A program made the position numbers and the translations under genes. This document shows, piece by piece, positions 1 to 9,979 of a stretch of DNA of 33,995 bases. Below the pieces are notes generated by a model, which saw nothing but the letters and a program-made list of their open reading frames with translations, was not told where the DNA came from and did not search any database. This DNA comes from Chara braunii. Taxonomy: Eukaryota > Streptophyta > Charophyceae > Charales > Characeae. How positions within the stretch are numbered: position 1 is the stretch's first letter; each line of letters begins with the position of its first letter. The DNA is taken from the NCBI GenBank assembly GCA_003427395.1, contig BFEA01000242.1, positions 899,058 to 933,052 on the forward strand, read 5' to 3'.

Positions 1-265
1 GTGCGGTACCGGCCTACCCGCTACTTGAGTGCTTTTTCCCTGCTGCAACCCTTCGAAGCCACGGCCACAGGTAAGTACCGGCCCTGAGGGCCCAAACGAA
101 CAAGTGCCCTGGCGGGCCACGCACACACACACTCGTACCAACCAGCACTCAGACAGGCATGGTCACACACGCAAGCCAACCAACACTCAGACAGACAGAC
201 GGTCCAGCAAGCACACACACACACAGACTTAGCAGGCGGGGAACTCAGTAGGGCATTCAGTCTAT
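1..265 (+). repeat. LTR-like, CA-rich repeat fragment
   Basis: No credible ORF. The segment has a splice-donor-like CAGGTAAGTACC near 68-79 followed by GC-rich sequence, then CA and CAGACAGA simple repeats. The same CAGGTAAGT motif in a similar setting occurs in the LTR-family copies at 3052-4359 (minus strand) and 20975-22442 (plus strand), so this may be the end of a related LTR cut by the window edge. The neighbouring RT relic stops abruptly just to its right. Assignment is by motif only. Confidence 0.3.
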
Positions 266-317
266 GAGCAAAACTCAGAAATCAGCTGTGTGCTTCAGTC
301 CGTGTTTGGACGGGTTA

Positions 318-1600
318 TCACACAAACGCGGATACGTCATCGACCAGGTGGCAGCCGTGTACTGGTTTCCCGTCCACCCCCAGAACATTCAGGAAAGAAT
401 TCTCGCAGTTGGCACACAACAAACACGCAAGGGCAGGGCTGTTCCTTTTGCCCATAGGGATGCCCTCCTTCTGCTGCAAAATTGTTGTGGCTGCCATCGT
501 TAGAGTGTTTGCCAGATCGTACTTCGCAAACCTCAGGATCTGGTCAATCGACATCGTTTTCCACCTGAAATCTCCAGTTGCTTTACCAAAAGTCACTCCT
601 TTCCCTCTCACGTTCGCTCGTACTCGACTTAGTCCTTTTTATTTGCATGTTTCGATGATCCACTCTACCGCCCTGATTATGGCCTCATGCGGTAACTTGG
701 AAAACATGTCATCTATGTTGAAGCTGGCAGTAATCAAGCCCCGCTTCTTGGTCTTCCCCTTGGTCTTGTTAATGGCCACAACACAGTCCACCAACTGTTG
801 GTTACTCTTGAAGTTGAAGTTGGAGTGTCTCGGCAAACTCCATAACATGAAGTTCAAACTTCAAAGCTCTGCCAACCAATCTGGACATTCTCCCAGCTGG
901 TTCACTGTTGGACGGGAAAATTGGTCGCCATCTCGCAATATCTTTATGTTTTGGGATGATGTAGGCCCGTCCCAATGAGCCGCTGTTGTCCCACTTTGCT
1001 ATTCGTGTGTAGCCTTATGTGACATTCCCCTCTTACACTCCTCGAGGATAGTGCTCTCTTCTCCATGGCGCTTCACGAAAGCTTGATTTCCCAAAAACAT
1101 GGTCTGCATCGCTCTCCGGTACCTGATTGGGCAACATGCCATGGTGTCATCCATATTATGGTCCATGGGCATGATTGACCAACCCGTTCGTCTGCTCCTT
1201 CATCGCTTGGACTCCACACATCATGATCCTGCTCTTGTGCTCTGCCGGTCGCTTATAGCATTGGCTTAATTCCATTGTGGAAAACGGTTTCACTTTCTGC
1301 TGGCCAAAAAACTTGCCCAGCTCCTTGTTTAACTGTCGGGCCACTGCCAGTCCATGGCTGTTGCCCGGTCTCAGTACATTCCTTGAATTCTTTAATCCCT
1401 TGGATACTTCCTTCAACTCTGAAAAGTGAAAACACATGTCCCTTCTTCATCCTTTGGCCAATCCATGGCTGCGCATGTGCATTCTGATTCACCCAGCTCC
1501 ATCTTCGTGTATCATCGCTGGTTGCAGATCAGTTCGCCAATCGTCTTGTTCCGTACCCACACCACTCTTATGCGCCTGCAAACAAATTCAGCTATTAGTT
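318..1600 (-). pseudogene. Penelope-like element reverse transcriptase (3' part, broken)
   Basis: This is a degenerate PLE reverse transcriptase read on the minus strand. Near 965-890 there is an early RT block (IIPKHKD followed by RWRPIFPSNSEPAG). After a frameshift near 810 comes the motif-A-like block NIDDMFSKLPHEAI, then motif B (GIPMGKRNSP) and the catalytic block HLVDDVSAF just before the end. A TAA stop at 639-641 interrupts the palm, and the frame ends in two stops at about 315-320, right after the catalytic aspartates, so thumb and tail are missing. The GIPMG..SP and VDD blocks fit PLE and other RTs; the MFSKLPH context is PLE-like. It is continuous with the GIY-YIG relic at 12975-13660 once the gypsy insertion is discounted. 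Non-functional. Confidence 0.7.
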
Positions 1601-2718
1601 TGTTATGAACTTGGTTGTCTGACGATTTTCTCGCCACTCACACACAGAGTCTGATACACGGCCATACACATACTAGACAAAGATGAGAGTAGACAGAGTC
1701 CAAACTGCACACAGACAAAGATAAGCAGCGGAATTCAACCATGCACAGATGGGGAGAGACACACAGTGATTCTCACTCTCTGACAGACTCCCAACAACCA
1801 ATCACAAGAAGACACCTGCNAGGATAACAATCNGAATCACACTGATGATGAGCCAACTCCAACCAATAATCGTTACAGAGTTTATCCCAATGTCTCGCCA
1901 CCCTCAGAACTCCACACACCACTCTCTATTCCACACCCAGTTAGTAGCGCAACACTGAATCCGCCTCCTAGAGGCCAGCGCCAACCATCCAGATGAAGAA
2001 CATGAATCGCGATGAAGTCTTCAGTGTCGGGGAGTAACTCTGATGAAGAAGATGGCAGCTATGGCTGCCACACCACTTACGAAGCCCAGACAATCTCTAA
2101 GGAGTGAAGGGCAACAGTGGTCCACCCACATACGCTCAGTGAAGAACCTCCAAACCGCCCAGCCAATCGCAGATACCCTCATTGGTAGATGCTCAAAGGG
2201 TGCCCCAGCTATGGCAAGCACCGGCAGGCTGGCTATGGCTGCCGTACACGATGAGGGTCTCAGGATGCCGCCTGTAGATAATCACCACCACCAACTTGCT
2301 TGGCTCCAGAACGCAGTATCGCAAAAATGAAATGCCAAAAGTCCCTAACCTATAGGCTCAGTCCTATTAATAGACTAGCCTACTCTAGATCTAGACCTAC
2401 TAGACCGGTACCGCATCAGTTTGGCCTGTTCGGCCTGGACCCTACCCGGCTATACGGTGTCTAACCCGTCTCTACAGCCCAAGGCCCAGATGGGCCTGCT
2501 GTCCTAGTGATAGCCCGGGTCTGTTGAGGGCCATAACAGCTAAGGGGAACTCGGGCCTGCAATTTTTGTGTAAATTGCAGATATGTCCCTCACGAATTTC
2601 CCTCTGGACTAGACCGGCGGTAGTCCTTGACACAACCGAAATTATGAATCTGACCCTAAGACACGACTATACAACCTCGCAGTCAGATCTCGGCATCAGC
2701 AATCAGCAAGTCATTGCA
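1601..2718 (-). repeat. 3' LTR of the chromovirus
   Basis: It is a direct repeat of 11524-12561, about 80 bp longer. Most of the difference is two indels, one near 2090-2107 and one of about 65 bp near 2474-2540. A perfect 9-bp hairpin (CTGCAATTT, loop TTGTGT, AAATTGCAG) lies at 2557-2580. A purine-rich stretch on the coding strand (GGGAGGGTAAG, about 2721-2731) abuts the LTR and is a plausible but weak polypurine tract. Ns at 1820 and 1833 correspond to G in the other LTR. Confidence 0.9.
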
Positions 2719-2751
2719 GGCTTACCCTCCCGGGAAGCGAGAACCTCCGAG

Positions 2752-3047
2752 CTAAGGGTGTAAACGAGGAGAACGGCGAGGAAGTGAACCCTTCTGAGCC
2801 GCCTCGTAACGCAAAACTACAAACTTTGTTGTCTTGAGAAGTTCTTTCCTGGTGAACCACCGGTCCTCGGTATGAGGCTGGAAACAGAACTTCACAAAAT
2901 ACTGCTGGTCGGGGCCAATGCCCCACTCATCCTCGATGGTCTCCACGTCATATCCCTTACCAGGGATTGGTGGACGAAACTGAGGGGGCCGGTCTGGGAA
3001 TGCATCAGCTGGAATGAAAGGAAGCAACTTCGATGCATGGAAGACCG
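2752..3047 (-). pseudogene. Chromovirus integrase C-terminus with chromodomain
   Basis: The segment reads YPVFHASKLLPF, the usual end of the gypsy integrase region, and then a chromodomain-like stretch starting GYDVETIEDEW, with QQYFVKFCF and EDRWFTRKELL. These correspond to the first strand, the central strand and the tryptophan-bearing helix of retroelement chromodomains. In chromoviruses this domain steers the integrase to modified chromatin. The frame is open to its stop, about 30 bp from the 3' LTR. The solo LTR at 3052-4359 cut it from the rest of integrase. Removing that insertion and one GATA copy restores the reading frame exactly, so the cut is recent relative to the sequence around it. 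Confidence 0.8.
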
Positions 3048-3051
3048 GATA

Positions 3052-4359
3052 TGTTACATGCTGCGCTTGCACACACGGGCCATTTTCCAGGCCCTGCGTC
3101 CTTCAGGCCAAAAGCCTGAATTTCAGGCCGAAAGCCTGAAATCCAGGGCTTACAGGCCCCATGTCGGATCAGGCCGAAAGCCTGAATTCCAAGGCCACAG
3201 CCCCTATGTCGTTTCAGACTAAAAATGGCAACAGCCTTTTTAGCCTGAAACGAAGGGCCATTTTCGGTCGTTCATCAGAACGACCGGCCCTGAAACTCAG
3301 GCACCGAACCAGGGTTTCGGGAACAGGCTATTCTCTGCCTGTTCCCCACGCCAGCCTCAGCAGGCTGATGCACGCCAGCCCCTGGCACACTTCGGCATTG
3401 GCAAGAGCTGCCTCCTCGGCCTGGCTCGCGCTTCAGCAGTTAGGAGGCAGGCCGAGGTAGTACATAGGGACTTCCCATGCACTTCACGGGTAGGCAGGAG
3501 GCAGTTGTAGTCTTCAGGATTTGGGAGCAGCACTCTGGAGGGAGTGCTGCAAAGTAGTAGTAGTGTTAGCTTGTAGTCTTCAGCGCTGAGCGCAGTAGGT
3601 AGCTGTAGCCTCCAGTGCTGGGCGCCATAGCTAGGATAGCACTAGAGAGAGAGGGAGATTGGGCGGAGGCCAGAGGTACTTACCTGCAGCGCTGTTGCTC
3701 CAGCTTCTTCTTCGAGGTACCTGCAGCACAGCGCCAACATCACAGGTCAGTATCTGGCTCGTAACAGTGAGGGAGAGTTTTTCTTCTTCCTCTTCTCAGT
3801 CCACCATCTCCTTCTCCCCCTCTCATCATCTGACTTCATTGCATATGTAGACTACGAGAGAAGAGAGACAAAGCTTGGTGACATCGGATCCAGACTCGAC
3901 ATTTTGGACTTCAGACATGACAACGAGGGGTTATTTGGGACTGGTGACAAAGACTTGGTGTTGACGACATTCCCATCTCTCTCCCTCCTTTCGTCTGATT
4001 CCTTCCTCTTCATCTGTGTATGTCTGGACCTGGCGCTTTCTTCCTGTGTACAGCGCCAGGCTCCTTCGCACCTGGTGATGGATGCGATGTATGTTTGGTC
4101 TGCGTTCAAACATTGATTCGGCTAGTTATTAGCATCCTAGCATTCTGCTTCGCTATTTGATACTATGTGAATGAGGTCAGTCCCGGTCAGGTCAGGCTTT
4201 ATATCTAAGTCTTCCCTGCGCTATTCAGCACCATGTTGTATGTATGAGAATGCACATTNCTTGTTGAGATTCTACTCGCACCGCATTGTCCATTCAGTCC
4301 TTTTCATCACATTGCAGATCCTCGGTTATTACGTACATCCCATATTTGTGCATGTAACA
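3052..4359 (-). repeat. Solo LTR (about 1.3 kb) inserted in the chromovirus integrase
   Basis: The ends are a perfect 10-bp inverted repeat, TGTTACATGC and GCATGTAACA, so TG..CA on either strand. GATA directly abuts both sides (3048-3051 and 4360-4363), a 4-bp target-site duplication. There is no coding domain, PBS or internal region, so it is best explained as a solo LTR left by recombination. A diverged relative lies at 20975-22442 in the opposite orientation; similarity is visible in the GCGCCAGG..CACAGATGA stretch, the GGTAAGT block and the AACGACATAG end. It contains three CAGGC..GCCTG mini-hairpins (3102-3185) and a larger hairpin (3254-3291). Orientation is inferred from the splice-donor-like GGTAAGTACC on the minus strand. 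N at 4259. Confidence 0.8.
3254..3291. other. 38-bp near-perfect palindromic hairpin in the solo LTR
   Basis: The outer arms AGGGCC and GGCCCT enclose the inner arms GGTCGTTC and GAACGACC around a 4-nt loop. A 6-nt bulge (ATTTTC) separates inner and outer stems on one side. Confidence 0.75.
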
Positions 4360-4363
4360 GATA

Positions 4364-4924
4364 GGTCTGTAGATGCAGTGGGACGTCGATAATGTATGAC
4401 GGGCCAAAAGGATCGGAGCCCACTGTATCTAATACCTGCCATGGACCCAGGTAACGTGGCAACAGCTTGGGAGAGATATCCTCTTCCCTCGACAACTCTA
4501 AACTGGTCACCCAGACGTGATCGCCCGTACGAATGGGGGAAGGACGTCGGTGGCGATTAGCTTGTTCGATCATGGCCTTTTGAGCCTTGAACAAGTTCGC
4601 CCGTGCCCTTTTCACATCGATTCTGTAACGTCTGGTAAACTCTGCAGTGCCTGGTGTCAGATCAGACTTAGCCTTGTTGATGATATCATCAAGAGGCTGT
4701 CGCGGTTCACGTCCCCAATGTAAGCGGTATTGACTGAACCCAGTCGAGGAATGGACAGAGGTATTGTACACAAGCTATGCGCGAGCCAGGTGGAGATCCC
4801 AGTCCTGTTGGTCTGGGGAGATAACAGGACGCGGCAATTGGAACACGATCTGATTCATCACTTCAGCCTGACCATTGGCTTTAGGATGATGACCATAAGT
4901 CATGTCCAGTCGTGAGTGTAGGTA
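4364..4924 (-). pseudogene. Chromovirus integrase, end of catalytic core and C-terminal part
   Basis: The minus strand reads YGHHPKANGQAEVMNQI, which holds the third catalytic residue (E of QAEV) of the DDE triad. It is followed by the usual helix YNTSVHSSTGFSQY, then GDHVWV and LPRYLGPWQVL (the GPY/F-type module). A TAG stop at 4775-4777 interrupts it where related proteins usually have Q or E. It is flanked by the poly(A) retroposon on its 5' side and the solo LTR on its 3' side. Confidence 0.85.
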
Positions 4925-5583
4925 ATCTTTTTTTTTTTTTTTTTTTTTTGAGACNATGCTCCAATCTATTTGTGGGGAGCAACACGGCTGGGAACCAGGC
5001 CCAGCGTCCCTTATCAGAATACAAAAAAGAGAGCTATCGGGGCCATTACCCGGCTTCGGCTAAGAACAATTGAAGAAAAGGAGAAAACTCAGAACCTTCA
5101 AAAATTGTGTATCAACAAGCCTCCCAACCACGACCCAGATAGGTGAAACCTATTCCGTCCACCTGCGACCAACACCAGCATGGCTGTTTTCAGCACGAAC
5201 CGAAGCTCTTCCAGGCCTCATGCTCCCATCAGGCTAGGTTACAGAGTTGCACCACCTTGCTCCAGCACCGGCCAACATTGCTTCAGTTACGAACCCCGAC
5301 GACCACTGAGACTGCCCCCACAAATAGCCCCCCAGATCTCTCTACCGAGTTGCGCCACCTGGCTCCGGCTCCGGCCAGCATCGCTCCCGCATCGGTCATC
5401 GAGGACCACCGAATTTTCACCCACCCTACGCAGGATCACAAATGACTTGCCAGATTTCACCTATTCCTACAATGTCCTCGAGAGGCAAACCAAATGGAAT
5501 GACTGAAGAGAAAAAATTGCTGGACTAGAAGATTAGAAATCTTCAAAAGAAAACCACCCCTCCCTCCCCCTACCCCCTCAGCC
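4925..5583 (-). mobile_element. Poly(A) retroposon inserted in the integrase gene
   Basis: The minus strand ends in a 22-nt A run (T run on plus, 4928-4949). The insertion separates the SDRDPRF and QAEV parts of integrase. Flanks AAGGTTA (5' side, about 5590) and AAGATTA (3' side, about 4921-4927) may be a one-mismatch target repeat, but the boundary is not sharp. No ORF of a known retroposon is visible. There is an internal imperfect duplication around GAGTTGC(A/G)CCACCT (plus strand, about 5243 and 5348). It could be a 5'-truncated LINE or a SINE. N at 4955. Confidence 0.65.
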
Positions 5584-5845
5584 CTATAACCTTACAGTAG
5601 GATTGCCACTCATTGCTGCAGAACCGTGGATCTCGGTCACTGACTATAGAAGTGGGCGGTCCATGGTGAGTGACCCACCTCTCTGAAAACGTTGCTCTCA
5701 CAGCGGGAACCCTAGCTACTTCTAGCAAGGGGATGAATTCTGCGTACTTGGAGAACCTGTCTTCACAGACCATTACCTGACGCATGCCACGAGGGGTGGT
5801 CTTGCCTAGATCTGTGAAGTCAATAGACAGATTCAGCAGGACCAT
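5584..5845 (-). pseudogene. Chromovirus integrase core (first two catalytic Asp)
   Basis: The segment has SIDFTDLGKT (first D), the helix DRFSKYAEFIPL, and VSDRDPRFCSNEW (second D), standard landmarks of the gypsy integrase core. It is in a different frame from the upstream RNase H and zinc-finger part, so a frameshift lies near 5825-5835. It ends where the poly(A) retroposon begins. Confidence 0.85.
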
Positions 5846-6698
5846 CAGGTATGGGTAAGGGTTTGAGCAGTCCTAGAGGAGGTCCACGCTGGACCTTATT
5901 TCTCTGGTAGAGCTCACAGGTTTCGACATAGTACAACAGATCACTCCGCATCTCCTTCCAGAAGAAGCGTTGCGACAGGGCGGCATAGGAGTTTAGGAAC
6001 CCAAAATGTCTGCGTGCATCATGACATTCTGACATCAGCAATATCCTGAGACGCTGGTCCTGGGGAATGCACAAGTGTTCCTCACCTTTGTTGTAAGTGT
6101 ACAACAAGTCTGAACTAAGGGCATAGCCTGGTTCAGAATTAGGATCTGCTTGCAGATTCCTGACAATGGGTCCATAAGTCGGGTCCTGAGGCAGTAGACG
6201 AGCAATGGTTTGACGGGTCTCCTCTCCAAAGGAGTGAGTAGAGAAGATCAACGCAAAAGAGTCAGGCTTACGAGAGAGGGCATCTGCTACTTTATTGTAG
6301 CAGCCCTTCTTGTGCTTCAGTTCAAAGTCAAACATGTCGATGAACTGAATGTAGCATGCCAGCTTGTCGTTCAACTCTCCCTGGGACTTCATCCACTGTA
6401 AGGTGGAATGATCAGAGAGTATCTTGAAGTGTCTTCCCAGGAGAAAGTGCTTCCAATGTTTTAAGGCACAAACAAGAGCATACAACTTTTTCTCATACGT
6501 AGAGTTCTGAAGCTTCTGAGTCTTGATCTTCTTACTTATGAACTCTACAGGCCGTAGACCCTTCCCATCATCTTGCTGAAGAACTTCCGCAATGTCATAC
6601 TGGCTGCCGTCAATAGTCAGGATGAATGGCAAAGTGGGGTCAGGCAGCTTCAACACCGGTGCACGAGTCAAGGCCTTCTTGAGTCGTGTGAAAGCCAA
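5846..6698 (-). pseudogene. Chromovirus RNase H and integrase zinc finger
   Basis: RNase H is recognised by LTIDGSQYDIAEVLQQDDG (first D), ELYAL-type EKKLYALVCALKHWKHFLLG (E), FKILSDHSTLQWM (D), and DMFDFELKHKKGCYNKVADALSRKPD, where the last D is the fourth carboxylate. The integrase HHCC finger follows as ECHDARRHFGFLNSY and VETCELYQRNKV. The final Cys of the finger is replaced by Tyr (CELY where CxxC is usual), so zinc binding should be lost. The frame opens directly after a TAG at 6699-6701 that splits it from RT and closes at about 5820, past the integrase frameshift. Confidence 0.88.
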
Positions 6699-7454
6699 CT
6701 AATAGGGAAGGGACCAAAGGAAAGGAGTGTCTTTCTTTGTTAGGTTAGTCAGGGTTGCAGCCATTGTAGAAAAGTTCCTGACAAACTTTCTGTAGTATGA
6801 CGCTAAACCCATGAAGGACCTGACATCCCTCACTGTCTGTGGTTGTGGCCACTCCTGAACAGCCGCTATCTTGGCTGCTTCAGGAGCCGGACCATCTTCA
6901 GAGATTACATGACCCAGGTAGATGCTAGAGGGAACTCCAAAAGAGGACTTCTCCCTGTTAATCTTATACTGGTTGTCACGTAACGACTGAAGGACCAGAG
7001 CCAACTGCTCCGCATGTTCCCTGGCAGTTCGACTGAATATTAGAATGTCATCTAGATAGACAACCATGAACTTGTTCAGGTAAGGCCTGAAGATGCGGTG
7101 CATCTCGGTCTGGAAGGTACCTGGGGCATTGCAAAGTCCAAATGGCTTAACCAGATACTCGTAAGTACCATATCTGGTTTTGAAGGTTGTCTTGTGGACA
7201 TCCTCCTCTGCCATCTCAATCTGATGATACCCAGATTTGAGATCGACTTTGCTGAACACTGCACAACCCTGCACCGTGTCCAGAAGGTCATCGATCCTAG
7301 GAATAGGCTCTGTACTTTTCCAAGTGATCTTGTTGAGACCCCTTTAGTCGATGCACATTCTGAATTCTTCGTTCCCTTTCGGAACGAAGAGCACTGGCGC
7401 GCCAAATTCGGATGTGCTCGGTCGTATCCAGCCTTTGCTGGTCAGGGTCTCTAA
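6699..7454 (-). pseudogene. Chromovirus reverse transcriptase
   Basis: The gypsy RT reads [20 protein letters not shown] and [16 protein letters not shown], then a TAA stop (7344-7346) where Y is usual, then FSKVDLKSGYHQIEM (motif A with catalytic D), FGLCNAPGTFQ (motif B), VVYLDDILIFSRT (YLDD box, about 7058-7047), the LGHVISEDG block, and the thumb FMGLASYYRKFVRNFS. It begins after a TAG (7455-7457) and ends at a TAG (6699-6701), both at positions where related proteins usually carry Q. It would copy the element's RNA into DNA in cytoplasmic particles if intact. Confidence 0.92.
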
Positions 7455-8384
7455 CTATTTTCTGAGCTCCTCAAGCTCAGCAGGGGACATCCGGTAGATG
7501 CGGCCCTTAGGAGGGACCGCTCCAGGTAGCAGGTCACTGTGATGCTTGGTTGGCCGGTTGGGTAATCCAAAGGGCTCCTGCATCATATCAGCGTACTTGT
7601 CCACAACCTGTTGTATCTCAGGAGGACAGGAAACAGGTGGAGCGTCTGTTTGCTTGCCCAGAACTATAAACAAACGTTCATGATCATACTGGCGCGAGAG
7701 AGAATCAAACTCCCTCGCTCTCAAACAGTAGCAACTAGTTTTAGGGTGCTGTTCAACAGCAATCATGCAAGGCTGATACACCCACTGCCCATTAGAGAGT
7801 TCAACCTTAGGGATCTGGCAGTCGATCCTAGGGTTGACTGCCCTCAGCCACTGCATAGAGAATACTAGATCAAAGGGTAGATCAAAGAATTTGTAGAAGT
7901 TCAAAGCATGTTTGACTTCTCCAGCACTTTCGACGGTAACAGGGATACCCTTGACCTTCTCCCTGATGGTGAGGACAGTGAAGTCACCTATCCTGACTTG
8001 CAGCGGACGCTGCAGCTGCTGAACTTTCATACCCAGGTGCAGTTTCTTGACAGCACTGGGAGACATGAAGTTCCTGGTGGCTCCACAATCCAGCAGCCCT
8101 TTGATTCTGATGTGATTGATCAGGGGCCGAAGTAGGATGAGATCAGACTTGCTCTTCTTTTGTTCCTTCAAATGAAGGAAGAAGGATGCAAGTGACCGGA
8201 GCTCATTCTCCTCCAGGTCCTGATCCGGGTCAAGATCCTCGTAGCAGAAGGATGCTGCCCGCGCAGTCCCCAAACTCATACATTCTGTCTCAACTGAAGC
8301 AGCTGCGGATTCACCTACCTCAGCAGATGAAGGTGCAGCACTGAGGGGAACTGCAGTCCCCAGGGTCTGCTTCAGTTTTTTGAT
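7455..8384 (-). pseudogene. Chromovirus aspartic protease and linker to RT
   Basis: The retropepsin motif LLDCGATRNFMS occurs with D-C-G where D-S/T-G is commoner; DCG is seen in some plant gypsy elements. Hydrophobic strands and the partner block FDLVFSMQWLRAVNPRIDC follow (usual form I-L-G-M-x-W-L). The tail RIYRMSPAELEELRK leads into RT and is typical of plant chromoviruses. The ORF runs on beyond the Met near 8279 to about 8384, so that Met is not a real start. A one-base slip in an A-run near 8380 separates it from the zinc-knuckle frame. Ends at a TAG. Confidence 0.85.
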
Positions 8385-8407
8385 TGACCTGGGCCTGGCA
8401 TGTAAGG

Positions 8408-8446
8408 GCAGTCCTTCAGGAAGTGTTGTCCCTCACATCTCAGGCA
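8408..8446 (-). other. Gag zinc knuckle (CX2CX3HX4C)
   Basis: The minus strand encodes CLRCEGQHFLKDC, a retroviral-type zinc knuckle with spacing C-2-C-3-H-4-C. It is in a different frame from the preceding Gag ORF, which ends near 8440, and from the protease that follows, so small frameshifts flank it. Confidence 0.8.
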
Positions 8447-9979
8447 GACCCCTCTCTCCTTCCTTCTTCTCCACACTCCCTCCTGGATCTTGAGCTCATG
8501 CCAGGGGAGAGTGGAGGGATTGAGTGGGCCAGCTGGCATGCGGACGTCCTTTGGCAGGTTAGGCGTTGGGCAGAGGTAGAAGGACGACGTCCCTTGTCCT
8601 TCCCCTTTGAACTGGTTAAGGTTGTGGAGGGGGAAAACTTTTTCTGCTGCTGTAGAACCCCCAAAACAGCCTGAGTCAGGGCCGCTGCAACATTTGGATC
8701 AGCAGTCGAATCAGTCCCAGCTGATTGTACATCAACCTGGGAGTCTAAGTCACTTGCTGATGCAGACCCTGCATGTGTGAAGGCAGCCTTTCCCTTTCTG
8801 CCACCACGAGGGAAGGCTCTTTTTCTTCTGTCAGAAGAAGGGGCCTGAACATGAAGCTTTGCCTCCATGTCCAGGGCTGCGCGACCAAAGGATCTCCAGC
8901 CCTTGTGCCCAGCACTATACAACTCAACAGCGAACTTCTCAGGCGCTGCCCTGCAGAAGTTGGTCAGCAGATCATCAGTTGACATGACCAACCCAGGGGT
9001 AGAGGTGAGTTGCTCGAACTCTGCAAACAGGGATTGCAGGGTACCGCTGTAGCGCTGCTGCCCCAGGCGAGCAATCCTGTCAGCAGCTTTGCGGGCCCAC
9101 TCCTTGTCTGCAAAGCGATCCTCTAGGGCCTGCAGAAGTTTGTCCACCGCCAGCCCAAAAGTCGGGTCCTCCATAGATTGTTGCTGACTTCTGGAAGTTG
9201 AGGTGGCCCATTTCAGAGCAGGTCCCTCCAGCAGTCCCAGAATCGTTGCCACCTTGGTTTGTTCTGCGCAGATGAAACCCCTCAAGTAGGCTTTGGTCCC
9301 AGCAGACCAGTCCCCGACATCGGTTTTTGGATCATCCCCTTTGAACTTGTTGGGTGTTGGGATCTTGGGTCCCCTTTGATCTCCTGCAGCAACAGACGCA
9401 AAGGATGGGTGGACTGCAGCTTTTGGGAGTGAGGTGGTGAAGGGGAAAAAGGGCGTGAACCAGAGGGAGAAGGAGAAGGAGAAGGAGAAGGAGAAGGTTT
9501 CACTAAGGGGGCATGAGACTGAGGAACAATCAGTTTGGCTGCTGTCAACTGAGCAGTCAGACCCTGAATTGCCTTCAGTATCTTTGACTGTTGAGCGGCC
9601 AGGTCATCCACCCTGCGCTCCAGACGGCCTATGCAATCATCCCAGTTAGTGAAGTAAGAACTAGTGGCTTTGTGTTCCAAAATGGCCCACTCTGGCAAGT
9701 TCTTAGTCACCTGGGCACAGCGGTCATCTGACATAGCCTTGGCTAGTTGCTCCAACAGATACTCGCACGTGACGCATCTGTTGCAGCCTCTAGCTCGGCT
9801 GCCTCTTGTCTCTCCAATTCTACAAGCAGGGCCTGCTCCTGCTGCAGTCTTTCCTATAACTCCTTCTTTCGCTGAGTAGCAGTCAGAGGGGTAGTAGGGG
9901 TGGAGGTAGAAGGTTGTTGTTCTTCTACCTTCATCACTACTTCCACCTGTGGCTACTGCTGAGGCCCATGACCCGCCAT
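8447..9979 (-). pseudogene. Chromovirus Gag (capsid), broken
   Basis: A plausible start is the Met at 9977-9979 (MAGHGPQQ). TAG stops follow at 9953-9955 and 9853-9855. After a frameshift near 9780, a coiled-coil-like region (DDCIGRLERRVDDLAAQQSK) and a PSPSPS tract appear; the tract is encoded by GGAGAA hexamers on the plus strand (9461-9497). Another frameshift near 9330-9350 leads to the capsid core, with DVGDWSAGTKAYLRGF, ATILGLLEGPALKWATS and LFAEFEQLTSTPG. This matches the retrotransposon Gag family pattern (G...A..W) by eye. A basic stretch RRKRAFPRGGRKGK precedes the zinc knuckle. Confidence 0.8.

Noticed and set aside
409-978. 189-residue plus-strand ORF
   Set aside because: It is antisense to the PLE RT motifs, which explain the openness.
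3269-3291. Hammerhead ribozyme suggested by CTGATGA followed by GAAA on the minus strand
   Set aside because: The bases between are needed for a simple GGTCGTTC/GAACGACC hairpin and do not form the required stem II. I also looked for hammerhead cores around the PLE and found none.
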